This document shows, piece after piece, positions 43,225-51,789 of a stretch of DNA of 64,000 bases. This DNA comes from Nonomuraea spiralis (lineage in GTDB: Bacteria > Actinomycetota > Actinomycetes > Streptosporangiales > Streptosporangiaceae). Both the position numbers and the translations under genes were made by a program. The stretch lies in NCBI RefSeq assembly GCF_014648435.1, contig NZ_BMRC01000001.1, positions 72,481-136,480 of the forward strand. The letters are read 5' to 3'. The notes beneath the pieces are model-generated. The model was given only the letters and a program-made list of their open reading frames with translations. It made no database searches and was not told where the DNA came from. Numbering within the stretch: the stretch's first letter is position 1; the number at the start of each line of letters is the position of its first letter.

Positions 43225-44616
43225 TCAGGCGGTGGTGATCAAGGTGGTGGCCTTCTGGCGGGCGGTGGCGGCGGTGGCGTGGTCGCCCAGCCGGTCGGCC
43301 AGCGCCGCGTGCTTGAGCCAGTTGAACGGGCTGCACGGCCGTACGCTGACGCGTTCGCTCACCAGCACCCGGGCCACCTCGTGCCGCCCGCCCCGCAAGG
43401 CCGCCTCCAGCAGCGTCTTCTGCACGGCGTCCCGCTGGGCGTGGCTGCCGCCGAACTCGTTGACCCGGTGCCTGATCGGGTACAGCAGGTCGACCGCCGT
43501 CCCGAAGTCGCCCCGCCCGTACGCCACCAGGGCCCGGCACACCGGCAGCCCCACCCGCAGCGTCATCGCGACGTTGGCGACCCCGGGCCGGGACTCCAGC
43601 GTGTACGCCTCCCGCGAGGCGATCAGCTTCTCCGCCTCCCCGATCCGCCCGGCCCCCACGTACGACATGACCGCGTGCATGTCGTTGAAGGCGTAGAACG
43701 GCTCGGCCACCAGCGGCGGCCAGGCGTCGGCCAGGGCCTGCCAGCGTTCGTGCTGGTCGGAGCCCTCCAGCAGGAGCCGCCAGAGCAGCGCGGCGGCGTC
43801 CAGCAGCTCCATGGACGTGCGCCCGCCGGCCAGCACCGCGTCGTGCACGGCCAGCGCCCGCTCCACGTCCCCGGCCTCCAGGGCGTAGAGGGCGTAGTGC
43901 CACCAGGTGTGGACGTTGAAGAACGTGCCGGTGGACCAGTCGTCGAGGCGGGCGTCGAGGTAGCGCACGCCCTCGCCGAAACGGCCCTGCATCTCGTAGG
44001 TGTGCACCACCGCGTGGATGCCCCACACGTCGCGCCGGTTCAGCTCGACGGCCCGCAGGCCGACCTCCTCCGAGCGGTCGTAGTGGCCGGCCTCCTCCAG
44101 GCCGAAGGCGTACATGCCGAGCAGGTGGCCGAAGTGCGGGTCGTCCTCGTGCCAGGCGGTGAGCGCGCCGCCGACGCGGTCGCGCAGCGCGCGGGCGTCG
44201 CCGGTGAAGAAGTCGAGCTGGTGTCCGGCGGCCAGCGCCAGCGCGTCGCGCGGGTGGGCCGTCGTGATCTCGGCCAGCAGCGCGCCGCAGGCGGGCAGGT
44301 CGCCGGCGAGCAGTGTCCGTACGGCCGCCACGTGGGCGCGTTCGCGGGGGAGCAGCGAGGACTCGTCGGCCTGGCGGCGGAAGGCGTCGAACCGGTCCCG
44401 CGCGGTACGGGCCTCGGCCGCCTCGGTGGTCAGCAGGCCGAGGTAGGCGGCCAGCACGTTGGCCATCGGGAAGCCGGGGGAGTCGGCCAGCGCCGCGTCC
44501 GTCTCGGCGTCGACCTCGGACCGGAAGTGCAGCAGCTCGTCGATCGCCCGGTCGTAGTGCCGCGTGGCGGCGGCGCTCGCGCCGGTCATGGCCAGGCCGT
44601 GCTGGTCGGTGCTCAC
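43225..44616 (-). CDS. TPR-repeat protein (TTC38-like)
   Basis: A 463-residue soluble helical protein. It has the arrangement of the tetratricopeptide-repeat protein 38 family: HYDRAIDELLHFRSEVDAET near the start, ALALAAGHQLDFFTGDARAL, then GIHAVVHTYEMQGRFGEGVR and WWHYALYALEAGDVERALAV at the middle repeats. Family function is unknown; bacterial members occur beside diverse metabolic genes. GTG 44616 is taken as start; it lies seven bases after a possible -10 box (TACAGT), so translation may be leaderless. ATG 44589 is the alternative. Confidence 0.82.
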   Translation of the reverse strand: MSTDQHGLAMTGASAAATRHYDRAIDELLHFRSEVDAETDAALADSPGFPMANVLAAYLGLLTTEAAEARTARDRFDAFRRQADESSLLPRERAHVAAVRTLLAGDLPACGALLAEITTAHPRDALALAAGHQLDFFTGDARALRDRVGGALTAWHEDDPHFGHLLGMYAFGLEEAGHYDRSEEVGLRAVELNRRDVWGIHAVVHTYEMQGRFGEGVRYLDARLDDWSTGTFFNVHTWWHYALYALEAGDVERALAVHDAVLAGGRTSMELLDAAALLWRLLLEGSDQHERWQALADAWPPLVAEPFYAFNDMHAVMSYVGAGRIGEAEKLIASREAYTLESRPGVANVAMTLRVGLPVCRALVAYGRGDFGTAVDLLYPIRHRVNEFGGSHAQRDAVQKTLLEAALRGGRHEVARVLVSERVSVRPCSPFNWLKHAALADRLGDHATAATARQKATTLITTA

Positions 44617-44739
44617 CGGATCACTGTAACCGCGCGACCGGTCGGGGAACCGGGATGACGCCCAGGGCCACGCGCCCAGGCCAGGCGCGGGTCGCGGACG
44701 GCAGACTTCGTTCGGGTCCGTACGAGATATCCGGAAGGC

Positions 44740-44768
44740 TTGTCCGCCCACAGCCGTCGCCGTAATGT
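44740..44768 (+). promoter_or_regulatory. Promoter of the GS-remnant/P450 operon
   Basis: TTGTCC (44740-44745) and TAATGT (44763-44768) are separated by 17 bases. Transcription should start near 44775, giving a leader of about 20 bases that contains the GAGAGGAAC ribosome-binding site of the next gene. Confidence 0.6.
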
Positions 44769-44793
44769 TTGTGGCCGAACGAGAGGAACGGCG

Positions 44794-45111
44794 ATGGCCG
44801 AGGAGATCGTCGAGCGCCTTGTGGCGGCGGGCGTGGACGACTGGGGCCTGGACAACCGCAGCGCCATGCTCCGCGTGCCGCCCGAGCCCCTGGACGGCTA
44901 CGGCTACGACCGGGCCAGGTCGCCGGTGTTGCCGATGTCGCTGACCGCCGCGCTCGCCGCGCTCGCCGCGTTCGAGGCCGACGGCGAGCTGATCGGCGTG
45001 CTGGGCACGCGGTTCACCGCCGCCTACCTGGCCTGCAAACGCGATGAGGTCGAACGTTTCTCCCGGTACGTCACCGACCGGGAGCTGCGCGAGTACGCCC
45101 ACCACCTGTGA
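44794..45111 (+). CDS. Stand-alone remnant of a glutamine-synthetase C-terminal domain
   Basis: A 105-residue protein. DDWGLDNRSAMLRVP resembles the WGxDNR-x-A-x-LRV strand of glutamine synthetases. From residue 43 the sequence YDRARSPVLPMSLTAALAAL and KRDEVERFSRYVTDRELREY matches the final helices of GS and gamma-glutamyl-amine synthetases. The segment between the two, with the substrate arginine loop, and the whole N-terminal part are missing. An active enzyme is impossible. Yet the gene has a good promoter, a ribosome-binding site and an intact frame, and is followed ten bases later by the P450 gene. It may be a decayed ligase or a domain kept for another role. Confidence 0.6.
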   Translation: MAEEIVERLVAAGVDDWGLDNRSAMLRVPPEPLDGYGYDRARSPVLPMSLTAALAALAAFEADGELIGVLGTRFTAAYLACKRDEVERFSRYVTDRELREYAHHL

Positions 45112-45121
45112 AGGAGCGCCC

Positions 45122-46360
45122 ATGCGCCTGGCCGACGTCGACCTGGCCGACCCCGGCAGGTTCACCGACGGGGTGACCCCGTGGCGGATGTTCGACGTGC
45201 TGCGCGAGCAGTCGCCCGTCCACTGGCAGGACGAGCACGGGCACGGCAAGGGCTTCTGGGCGGTCACCCGGCACGCCGACATCGTGGCCGTCGGCCGCGA
45301 CCCGGAGACGTTCACCTCCGAGGGCTTCACCAACCTGGAGGAGGTGGACGAGCGGCAGGCCGCGATCCGGCGTTCGCTGCTGGAGACCGACGGGCCCCGC
45401 CACCACGCGCTGCGGCGGTTGTTGCTGCGCGACTTCTCGGCCAGGTCGGTGGCCGGTTACGAGGTCTTCCTGCGCGGCCTGACCGCCACGACCCTGGACG
45501 CCGCCCTGCCCAAGGGCGACTTCGACTTCGTCAAGGAGGTCGCCGCCGACTTCCCGATCAACGTCCTGGCCCGCATGCTCGACGTGCCCGACACCCAGCG
45601 GCTCATCGACTGGGGCAACCAGATCATCGAGAACACCGACCCGGAGAGGCTGCACGCGAGCGAGCGCTTCAAGGACCTGCCCTTCCGCAGCCCGGCCTCC
45701 CTGGAGGTCTTCGAGTACGGCCGCGAGCTGGCCGCCCGCCGCCGTGGCGGCGACGGCACGGACCTGGTCAGCAGGCTCGTCAACCAGGTGCCCGTGGACG
45801 GCCTGCCAATGTCGGAGCGCGACTTCGACAACTACTTCCTGCTGCTGGTCGTGGCCGGGAACGAGACCACCAGGCACGCCGTCTCACACGCCATGCTGGC
45901 CCTCCTGGAGCACCCGGACCAGCTCGACCGGCTGCGCGCGGACGCGTCGCTGATGCCGCGCGCCGTGGACGAGTTCCTGCGCTGGGCCTCGCCCGTCTAC
46001 CACTTCCGCCGTACCGCGACCCGCGACGTCACCCTGCGCGGCCGCCGCGTCGCCGCCGGCGACAAGGTCGTCATGTGGTACGCCTCGGGCAACAGGGACG
46101 AACGCGTCTTCCCCGACCCGTACCGGTTCGACGTGGGCAGGGACGCCGACGAGCATCTGACGTTCGGCAGGGGCGGCCCGCACTACTGTCTCGGCGGCGC
46201 GCTGGCCAGGCTGGAGATCCGGGTGCTGTTCGAGGAGCTGCTGCCGCGCCTGTCGTCGATCGAGCTCGCGGGCGAGGTGCGCAGGATCCGTTCCAACTTC
46301 GTCAACGGTATCAAGGAGCTGCCGGTCAGATGCTCTCCAGGTGCTCCATCACGCGCTTGA
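45122..46360 (+). CDS. Cytochrome P450 (CYP124/125-like)
   Basis: A 412-residue P450. The oxygen-binding I-helix is VVAGNETTRHA (AGNETT at 245-250), ExxR is E284-R287, and the haem motif FGRGGPHYCLGGALAR places the haem thiolate at C356. The GPHYCLG form and NETTR helix are typical of the CYP124/CYP125/CYP142 cluster that hydroxylates steroid or branched-lipid side chains in actinobacteria. The ATG follows GAAGGAG. No ferredoxin or reductase gene is nearby. The 3' end overlaps the convergent MarR gene by 35 bases. The context suggests catabolism rather than antibiotic synthesis. Confidence 0.93.
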   Translation: MRLADVDLADPGRFTDGVTPWRMFDVLREQSPVHWQDEHGHGKGFWAVTRHADIVAVGRDPETFTSEGFTNLEEVDERQAAIRRSLLETDGPRHHALRRLLLRDFSARSVAGYEVFLRGLTATTLDAALPKGDFDFVKEVAADFPINVLARMLDVPDTQRLIDWGNQIIENTDPERLHASERFKDLPFRSPASLEVFEYGRELAARRRGGDGTDLVSRLVNQVPVDGLPMSERDFDNYFLLLVVAGNETTRHAVSHAMLALLEHPDQLDRLRADASLMPRAVDEFLRWASPVYHFRRTATRDVTLRGRRVAAGDKVVMWYASGNRDERVFPDPYRFDVGRDADEHLTFGRGGPHYCLGGALARLEIRVLFEELLPRLSSIELAGEVRRIRSNFVNGIKELPVRCSPGAPSRA

Positions 46361-46823
46361 GCGAGCCGGCCAGCTCGCGCCGCTGCTCACTGTCGAGCTC
46401 CTTGACCACGAACGCCTCCTGCCGGTTGAACTCCGGGAACAGCTCGCGCATCAGGCGCTCGCCGGTCGCGGTGAGCGCCAGCATGACCCGGCGGCCGTCC
46501 GTGGGATGCGGGAAGCGCCGCAGGTGACGGTAGGACTCCAGGGTCTTGACCACACCCGTGAGCGTGCCCTTGGAGATGCCCGCCTCGGCGGCGACGTGGC
46601 GGGTCTCGCTCTCGCCCCAGATCCACACCACCCACATCACCACGAACCCGGTCCAGGTCAGGCCCGTGTCACGCAGCACGGTCTGCTCCAGATAGTTGCG
46701 GATGGCCGAGGAGGCGCGGTAGATGTTCGACACCGCCCACATGGCCTCGAAGTCGATGTTGAGCTCGCCGAGCCGCTGGCCGATGGCCTCCTCGGTGTGG
46801 CGCAGGGTGTGGTGTCCCGTCAT
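46326..46823 (-). CDS. MarR-family transcriptional regulator
   Basis: A 165-residue winged-helix protein: RNYLEQTVLRDTGLTWTGFV, ESETRHVAAEAGISKGTLTG, VVKTLESYRHLRRFPHPTDG and RRVMLALTATGERLMRELFP, all in MarR order. It probably senses an aromatic or lipophilic acid and controls this catabolic region. Its own promoter carries a palindrome overlapping the -10 box. The last 35 bases overlap the end of the P450 gene on the other strand. Confidence 0.92.
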   Translation of the reverse strand: MTGHHTLRHTEEAIGQRLGELNIDFEAMWAVSNIYRASSAIRNYLEQTVLRDTGLTWTGFVVMWVVWIWGESETRHVAAEAGISKGTLTGVVKTLESYRHLRRFPHPTDGRRVMLALTATGERLMRELFPEFNRQEAFVVKELDSEQRRELAGSLKRVMEHLESI

Positions 46824-46831
46824 AGCCCCGA

Positions 46832-46849
46832 AGTATATTCGGTACCTAA
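46832..46849 (-). promoter_or_regulatory. MarR autoregulatory site: -10 box plus palindrome
   Basis: On the minus strand a near-perfect palindrome TTAGGTACCGAA (46838-46849) is followed directly by TATACT (46832-46837), eight bases before the MarR ATG. A MarR dimer bound there would block its own promoter. Confidence 0.55.
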
Positions 46850-46868
46850 CAATCTTGACGTACGCGGC

Positions 46869-48434
46869 TCACGAACGGGACCAAACGATCCCGCCGCCGA
46901 ACACCGTCAGGTCAACCGGCGCCGCCGTGACGTCCTCGTCGGCCGTCGCCGCGCTGACGCACAGGTCGGCCACCTTGCCCGTGGTGAGCGTGCCCTTCCA
47001 GCCCTCGGCGAAGTCCTGCCGCGCCCCCGCGATCGTATAGGCGGACAGGGCCTCCCGCAGCGAGACGCCCTCGCCGTCGCGCGCGACCAGCGCGGCCACG
47101 CCCGCCCGCCAGTCCGGCGCGGTGACCGGCGCGTCCGAGCTGCACGCGGTCAGCACGCCCGCGTCGATGGCCGAGCGCGCCGGCCACTCCCGCTCGGCCG
47201 CCGCCGCGCCGAACATCTCCCGCGTGGTGCCCGACTCGACGTGCTGGAGCACCGGTTGCAGGTTGATCCCGTAACCCAGCTCGCCGAGGGTGGCCAGCGC
47301 CTGCTTGGAGGCGAACTGGCCGTGGATCACGTAGTGGCGCGGGTCGGCCCTCGGGTACTCGCGGGACAGGGCGGCCAGCGCGTCCACGACGGCGTCGATG
47401 CCCCTGCTGCCCACCACGTGCACGCCCGCCTGGAGGCCGGCCACGTGCACCAGGCGCAGGATCTCGTCCAGCTCGGCGACGCGTTCGGCGTCCGTCCCGC
47501 CATGGGTGCACAGCGAGCCGTGCCCGCCCGACGGGTACGCCTCCCGCATCCAGGCCGTCTCCGAGGGCGGGATCCCGTCGGCGAACACCTTCACGCCCAG
47601 CAGCCGGACCAGCCGCTCGTCCACGCCGTCCAGGTCGTCCGGGAGGCGGGCGAGGTAGGCCTCGGTGTCGGCGACCGAGGCGCCCGACATCGGGCTCGGC
47701 AGGCCCAGCACGCTCACCCGGGCGGTCAGCTCGCCGGCCCGCGCCAGCTCCGCGTACGCGCTCAGCACCCCCGGCCCCATGCCGCCCGCGAACGCCGCCC
47801 CGCCGCCCGGCCCGAGGCCCGGCTCGGTGAAGCTGGTGATCCCGGCCCGGTTCAGCTCGGCCACCACCTCGCGCAGCACCCGTGCCAGGCCGCCCTGGGG
47901 CGGGGGCACCAGGCGCTGCACCAGGTCCTGGTCCCCGTGGTGCAGCAGGCCGTCGCCGTCCGGCAGCCCGGCCAGGCGCAGGGCCGCGGAGTTGGCCCAC
48001 GTGGTGTGGCCGGAGAAGTCCTGGAGCAGGACGGGGTGGTGGGGGGCGACGTCGTCCAGGTCCGTCTTCGACGGCATCCGGCCCTCGGCCAGGTAGCCGG
48101 GGTTCCAGCCGATCCCGCGCACCCACTCGCCGGGACCCGCGGCGCGTACGGCGGCGGCCACCCGTTCCCGCACCTCGGCGATCGACCCGAGCGCCACGTC
48201 CAGGCAGAACGGCGGGCGGGTCAGGCCGTAGGCGCAGGCGTGCAGGTGCGAGTCGTTGATCCCGGGCAGCACGACGCGGCCCCGCAGGTCCACCACCTCG
48301 CCCGCGCTCCAGCCGGAGGTGTCGCCGACGTGCACGATCTCACCGCCGCGCACCGCCACCCCCGTCGCGTACGGCCGCGCCGGGTCCATGGTCAGCACCC
48401 GCCCGTCGACCAGCAGAAGATCGGCGTCCGTCAT
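46869..48434 (-). CDS. YtcJ-type metal-dependent amidohydrolase
   Basis: A 521-residue amidohydrolase of the YtcJ/NfdA group. The N-terminal beta-sandwich (LLLVDGRVLTMDPARPYATG) is followed by the metal motif GINDSHLHACAYG, and the barrel includes GAGITSFTEPG-like (RAGITSFTEPGLG), VHVVGSRGIDAVVDA, HGQFASKQA and CSSDAPVTAPDWR with the late Asp. Members deformylate or hydrolyse small amides and cyclic amides. It is the last gene of the LIV transport operon, overlapping livF by four bases, so its substrate is probably what that importer brings in. Confidence 0.88.
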   Translation of the reverse strand: MTDADLLLVDGRVLTMDPARPYATGVAVRGGEIVHVGDTSGWSAGEVVDLRGRVVLPGINDSHLHACAYGLTRPPFCLDVALGSIAEVRERVAAAVRAAGPGEWVRGIGWNPGYLAEGRMPSKTDLDDVAPHHPVLLQDFSGHTTWANSAALRLAGLPDGDGLLHHGDQDLVQRLVPPPQGGLARVLREVVAELNRAGITSFTEPGLGPGGGAAFAGGMGPGVLSAYAELARAGELTARVSVLGLPSPMSGASVADTEAYLARLPDDLDGVDERLVRLLGVKVFADGIPPSETAWMREAYPSGGHGSLCTHGGTDAERVAELDEILRLVHVAGLQAGVHVVGSRGIDAVVDALAALSREYPRADPRHYVIHGQFASKQALATLGELGYGINLQPVLQHVESGTTREMFGAAAAEREWPARSAIDAGVLTACSSDAPVTAPDWRAGVAALVARDGEGVSLREALSAYTIAGARQDFAEGWKGTLTTGKVADLCVSAATADEDVTAAPVDLTVFGGGIVWSRS

Positions 48435-49114
48435 GAATCGTCTCCCAGGTAGGCACGCTTGAGCGCGGCATCGGACTCGCGCAGCGGCGCGGGCTCGCCG
48501 CCGTAGGTGATCGCACCGTGCGCCAGCACGTACGCGGTGTCGGCCAGGGCCAGCGCGGCGTGCGCGAACTGCTCGACCAGCAGCACCGCGCAGCCCTCGT
48601 CGGCCAGCCGCCGGATCACCGGCAGCAGGCGGCGTACGACGCCGGGGGCCAGGCCGAGTGACATCTCGTCGAGCAGCAGCGCCGCCGGGCCGGTCACGAT
48701 GGCCCTGGCCAGCACGAGCATCTGCTGCTCGCCGCCGGACAGCAGCCCGGCCCGCACGTCGAACCGCCGTTCCAGCTCGGGGAACAGCTCCAGCGCGCGT
48801 CGCGGGTCACCGGCCAGGGCCAGGTTCTCGCGCGTGGTGAGGGTGGCGAACACGGCGCGGCCCTGCTCCACGTGCGCCAGGCCGTGCCTGGCCCGGCGGG
48901 TACGCGGCCGGCCGGTCAGCACGCTGCCGCCGAGCACGATCTCGCCCCTGACCGCGGGCACGACGCCGGAGACGGCTTCGAGCAGCGTGGTCTTGCCCGC
49001 GCCGTTCGGGCCGAGCAGGACGGTGACCTGCCCCGCCGCGGCGGTCAGCGTCACGTCCCTGACGACCGGCTGGCCGCCCCTGGCCACGGTCACGTCCCGC
49101 AACACGAGATCCAC
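48431..49114 (-). CDS. livF: LIV-type ABC transporter ATP-binding protein LivF
   Basis: A 227-residue ABC ATPase of the LivF type. Walker A is GPNGAGKTT, the Q loop is HVEQGRAVFATLT, the signature is LSGGEQQML and Walker B is ALLLDEMSLGLAP, a form diagnostic of LivF. It starts at a GTG 25 bases downstream of the fused livM-livG gene and overlaps the amidohydrolase start (ATGA). Confidence 0.93.
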   Translation of the reverse strand: MDLVLRDVTVARGGQPVVRDVTLTAAAGQVTVLLGPNGAGKTTLLEAVSGVVPAVRGEIVLGGSVLTGRPRTRRARHGLAHVEQGRAVFATLTTRENLALAGDPRRALELFPELERRFDVRAGLLSGGEQQMLVLARAIVTGPAALLLDEMSLGLAPGVVRRLLPVIRRLADEGCAVLLVEQFAHAALALADTAYVLAHGAITYGGEPAPLRESDAALKRAYLGDDS

Positions 49115-49139
49115 GGGGTCACCTCCTGTCCGTACGCGC

Positions 49140-50945
49140 TCACGCGGCGGGCTCCTCGCCCAGGTAGGCCCGCAGGACGCGGGGCTCGGCGAACACCTCG
49201 GCGGGCGGGCCCTCAGCGACGACCCGGCCGAAGTCCAGCACGGTCACGCCCGTGCACGCCGCCCTGACCAGGTCCAGGTCGTGCTCGATGAGCAGGACGG
49301 CGGCGCCGTACCGGGCGGGGACCCGCCGCAGCCACGCGCCCAGCCGTTCGCTCTCGGCGTGCCCGAGGCCGGCGGCGGGCTCGTCCAGCACGGCGATCGC
49401 GGGACGGGCCAGCAGGGTCCCGGCCACCTCCAGCAGCCGCCTGGTGCCCACGTCGAGCGCGGCGATCGGGTCGCCGGGCGCGACCGCGACCAGCCCGGCC
49501 AGGCCCTCGGCCAGCTCGTCGTCGCCGAGCGCGCGGCGCGCGGCGAAGCGCAGGTACTCGCGCACCGACAGGCCCACCGGCACCCGGTCCTGCTGGAACG
49601 TGCGGCGCAGCCCGGCCCTGGCACGCCGGTGCACCGAGGTGCCGCCCCGCCCGTCCGCGACGACCACCCCGCCGACCTCGACCACGCCGCCTCCGGCGGG
49701 GACGAATCCGCTGATCGCGTCCACCAGGGACGACTTGCCTGCGCCGTTCGGGCCGACCAGCCCGTGCACGTCACCGGCGAGCACCGTGAGGCCGACCTCG
49801 TCCACGGCGACGACCTGGCCGTACCGCACGCTCACCCGTTCGATGCGCAGGGCCGCCCGCGGCTCGCGCGGGCTGGGCCCGTCCGGCGTGATCTCGGGCG
49901 CGGCCGGTTCTGGGCCGGGCGGGGGAGCGGCCACGGCGCTGGAGGCCAGCGCGCGGCGGGCGCGCAGGGCCTTGCGCACTGCCGGGCGCAGGGCCGTGCG
50001 CAGGCCGTCGCTCATGCCCGAGCCCTGCGTCATCGCCTGAACGGCGCCGACCGCGAACACGACGTTGGCCCACTGCTGCGGGACGCCGAGCCGCCGCAGC
50101 AGCTCGCTCACCAGCACCCCGAGCGCGCCGCCGATGAGCGCGCCCTCCGCGTGGTGCGCCCCGGCCATCACGGCCATCGCGTAGGCCACCAGCGACTGGC
50201 CGGGGTCGAAGTTGCGCGACACCACCATGGCGAGCTGCCCGGCCAGCAGCGCCCCCGACACCCCCGCGATGAAGGCGCTGACCGCGAACGCGCTCAGCTT
50301 GGCCCCGGGCACGCTGGTCCCGGCCGCCGCCGTGGCGCGTTCCGACTCCTTGAGCGCCCGCCAGGACGCGCCGAGCCGGGTCCGCCGCACCAGCGACAGC
50401 GCCACCGCCACCAGCGCGAAGACGCCGCAGCAGAGCAGGAAGAACTGGCGGTCGGAGGTCAGCCCCGCCGGACGGCCCACCACGACGCCCTGACTGACGC
50501 CGGGAAAGGAGTTGGCGGCCATCACGACGTCCACGGTCGCGGCGAAGCCCAGCGTGATGATCGCCAGGTGCACGCCGCGCAGCCGCAGCGCGGGCAGGCC
50601 GATCAGCAGCCCGAACGGCACGGCGGCCAGGCCCGCGAGGGGCAGCCAGACGTACAGACCGCCGGGGACGTCCCAGACGTTGAGCTGGGCGGTGGTCCAG
50701 GCGCCGATCGCGGCGAAGGCCATCTGGCACAGGGACACCATGCCCGCCTGCCCGGCCACCACGCCGAGGCTCTGGAGCAGCACCCCGGAGATGACCGCCG
50801 ACATCGCGAGGAACACCCAGTACGCCGGCAGCCCGGCGGCCAGCCCGTAGGCCAGCGCCGCGAGCCCGAGGCCCGCCACCGCCCACCGCGCCACCGCCCG
50901 CCCGCCAGCCGATCGGCTTGTGTCCGGTTTGTCAGCGGGAGGCAT
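49140..50945 (-). CDS. Fused LivM permease and LivG ATPase
   Basis: A 601-residue fusion. Residues 1 to about 325 are a LivM permease with about nine helices (GVVAGQAGMVSLCQMAFAAI; GLPALRLRGVHLAIITLGFA). A Pro/Ala-rich linker (about 335-365) leads to a LivG ATPase with GPNGAGKSS, the LivG-type RRTFQQDRVPVGLSV, a weakened signature (DVGTRRLLEVAGTLL) and Walker [12 protein letters not shown]. The normal ABC signature LSxGxQ is replaced, which is common in these fused or diverged LivG proteins. It overlaps livH by 14 bases. Confidence 0.93.
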   Translation of the reverse strand: MPPADKPDTSRSAGGRAVARWAVAGLGLAALAYGLAAGLPAYWVFLAMSAVISGVLLQSLGVVAGQAGMVSLCQMAFAAIGAWTTAQLNVWDVPGGLYVWLPLAGLAAVPFGLLIGLPALRLRGVHLAIITLGFAATVDVVMAANSFPGVSQGVVVGRPAGLTSDRQFFLLCCGVFALVAVALSLVRRTRLGASWRALKESERATAAAGTSVPGAKLSAFAVSAFIAGVSGALLAGQLAMVVSRNFDPGQSLVAYAMAVMAGAHHAEGALIGGALGVLVSELLRRLGVPQQWANVVFAVGAVQAMTQGSGMSDGLRTALRPAVRKALRARRALASSAVAAPPPGPEPAAPEITPDGPSPREPRAALRIERVSVRYGQVVAVDEVGLTVLAGDVHGLVGPNGAGKSSLVDAISGFVPAGGGVVEVGGVVVADGRGGTSVHRRARAGLRRTFQQDRVPVGLSVREYLRFAARRALGDDELAEGLAGLVAVAPGDPIAALDVGTRRLLEVAGTLLARPAIAVLDEPAAGLGHAESERLGAWLRRVPARYGAAVLLIEHDLDLVRAACTGVTVLDFGRVVAEGPPAEVFAEPRVLRAYLGEEPAA

Positions 50946-51789
50946 CCCACACCTCCCTGCGCCGGCTCCACACCAGGATCAGCAGGATGGCCGCGAACGG
51001 CACCACGTCCCGGTACTGCTGGACCACCGCCGACCCCGCGAGCACCCCCTCCAGCAGCCCGAGCGCGAGGCCGCCGGCCAGCGCCCCGGCCAGCAGCCGC
51101 AGCCCGCCGAGCAGCGCCGCCGCGCAGGCGGGCACGATGAGCATGCTCAGCGACAGGATGTCGCTCGACCGTACGGGCGCCACCACCAGCAGCACCAGCG
51201 ACGACAACGCGCCGGCCAGGGCCCACACGGTGACGGTGAGCGCGCGGGTGCCGATGCCCAGCAGCTCCGTGGTCACCGGCCGCTCGGCCATGGCACGCAG
51301 GCGCAGGCCCAGCGGCGTACGGGTGAGCAGCAGCGACGTGCCCGCGCCGATCACGACGGCCAGGGCGAGCAGGACGACCGCGCCCTGCGTCACCACGACC
51401 CCGGCGAGCGTGGCGACGCGGCCCGCGGCCGGGTTCGGCAACACCCGCGGCTCGTCGCCGAAGGCGATGTAGGCCAGCGCGATGATCCCGATGAGCTGCG
51501 CGATCGACACCGCCGTACGGGTCTGCGGCCCGCTCTCGGCGAACCAGCGTGTCATCACGAACCCGCACAACGCCGACACCAGCGCCCCCGCCGTCACCCC
51601 GGCCAGGGCCGCCGCCCAGTACGGCCACCCCGTCCCGGCGAGCGCCGCCATCACGTACACCCCGGCCACGCCGGTCGCCGCGACGGCCAGGTTCACGGTC
51701 GCGGTCAGCCGGTACATGGCGGTGAGCAGGAGGCCGAGGGCGGCGAACGTGCCGCCCGCGGCCAGCCCGGAGACCAGGCCCTGGAACAT
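50932..51789 (-). CDS. livH: LIV-type ABC permease LivH
   Basis: A 285-residue inner-membrane permease with eight or nine helices: FQGLVSGLAAGGTFAALGLL, NLAVAATGVAGVYVMAAL, LGLRLRAMAERPVTTELLGI and SLSMLIVPACAAALLGGLRL are typical LivH stretches. Its start overlaps the binding-protein stop in TGATG, and its end overlaps the LivM-LivG start. Confidence 0.92.
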   Translation of the reverse strand: MFQGLVSGLAAGGTFAALGLLLTAMYRLTATVNLAVAATGVAGVYVMAALAGTGWPYWAAALAGVTAGALVSALCGFVMTRWFAESGPQTRTAVSIAQLIGIIALAYIAFGDEPRVLPNPAAGRVATLAGVVVTQGAVVLLALAVVIGAGTSLLLTRTPLGLRLRAMAERPVTTELLGIGTRALTVTVWALAGALSSLVLLVVAPVRSSDILSLSMLIVPACAAALLGGLRLLAGALAGGLALGLLEGVLAGSAVVQQYRDVVPFAAILLILVWSRRREVWDASR

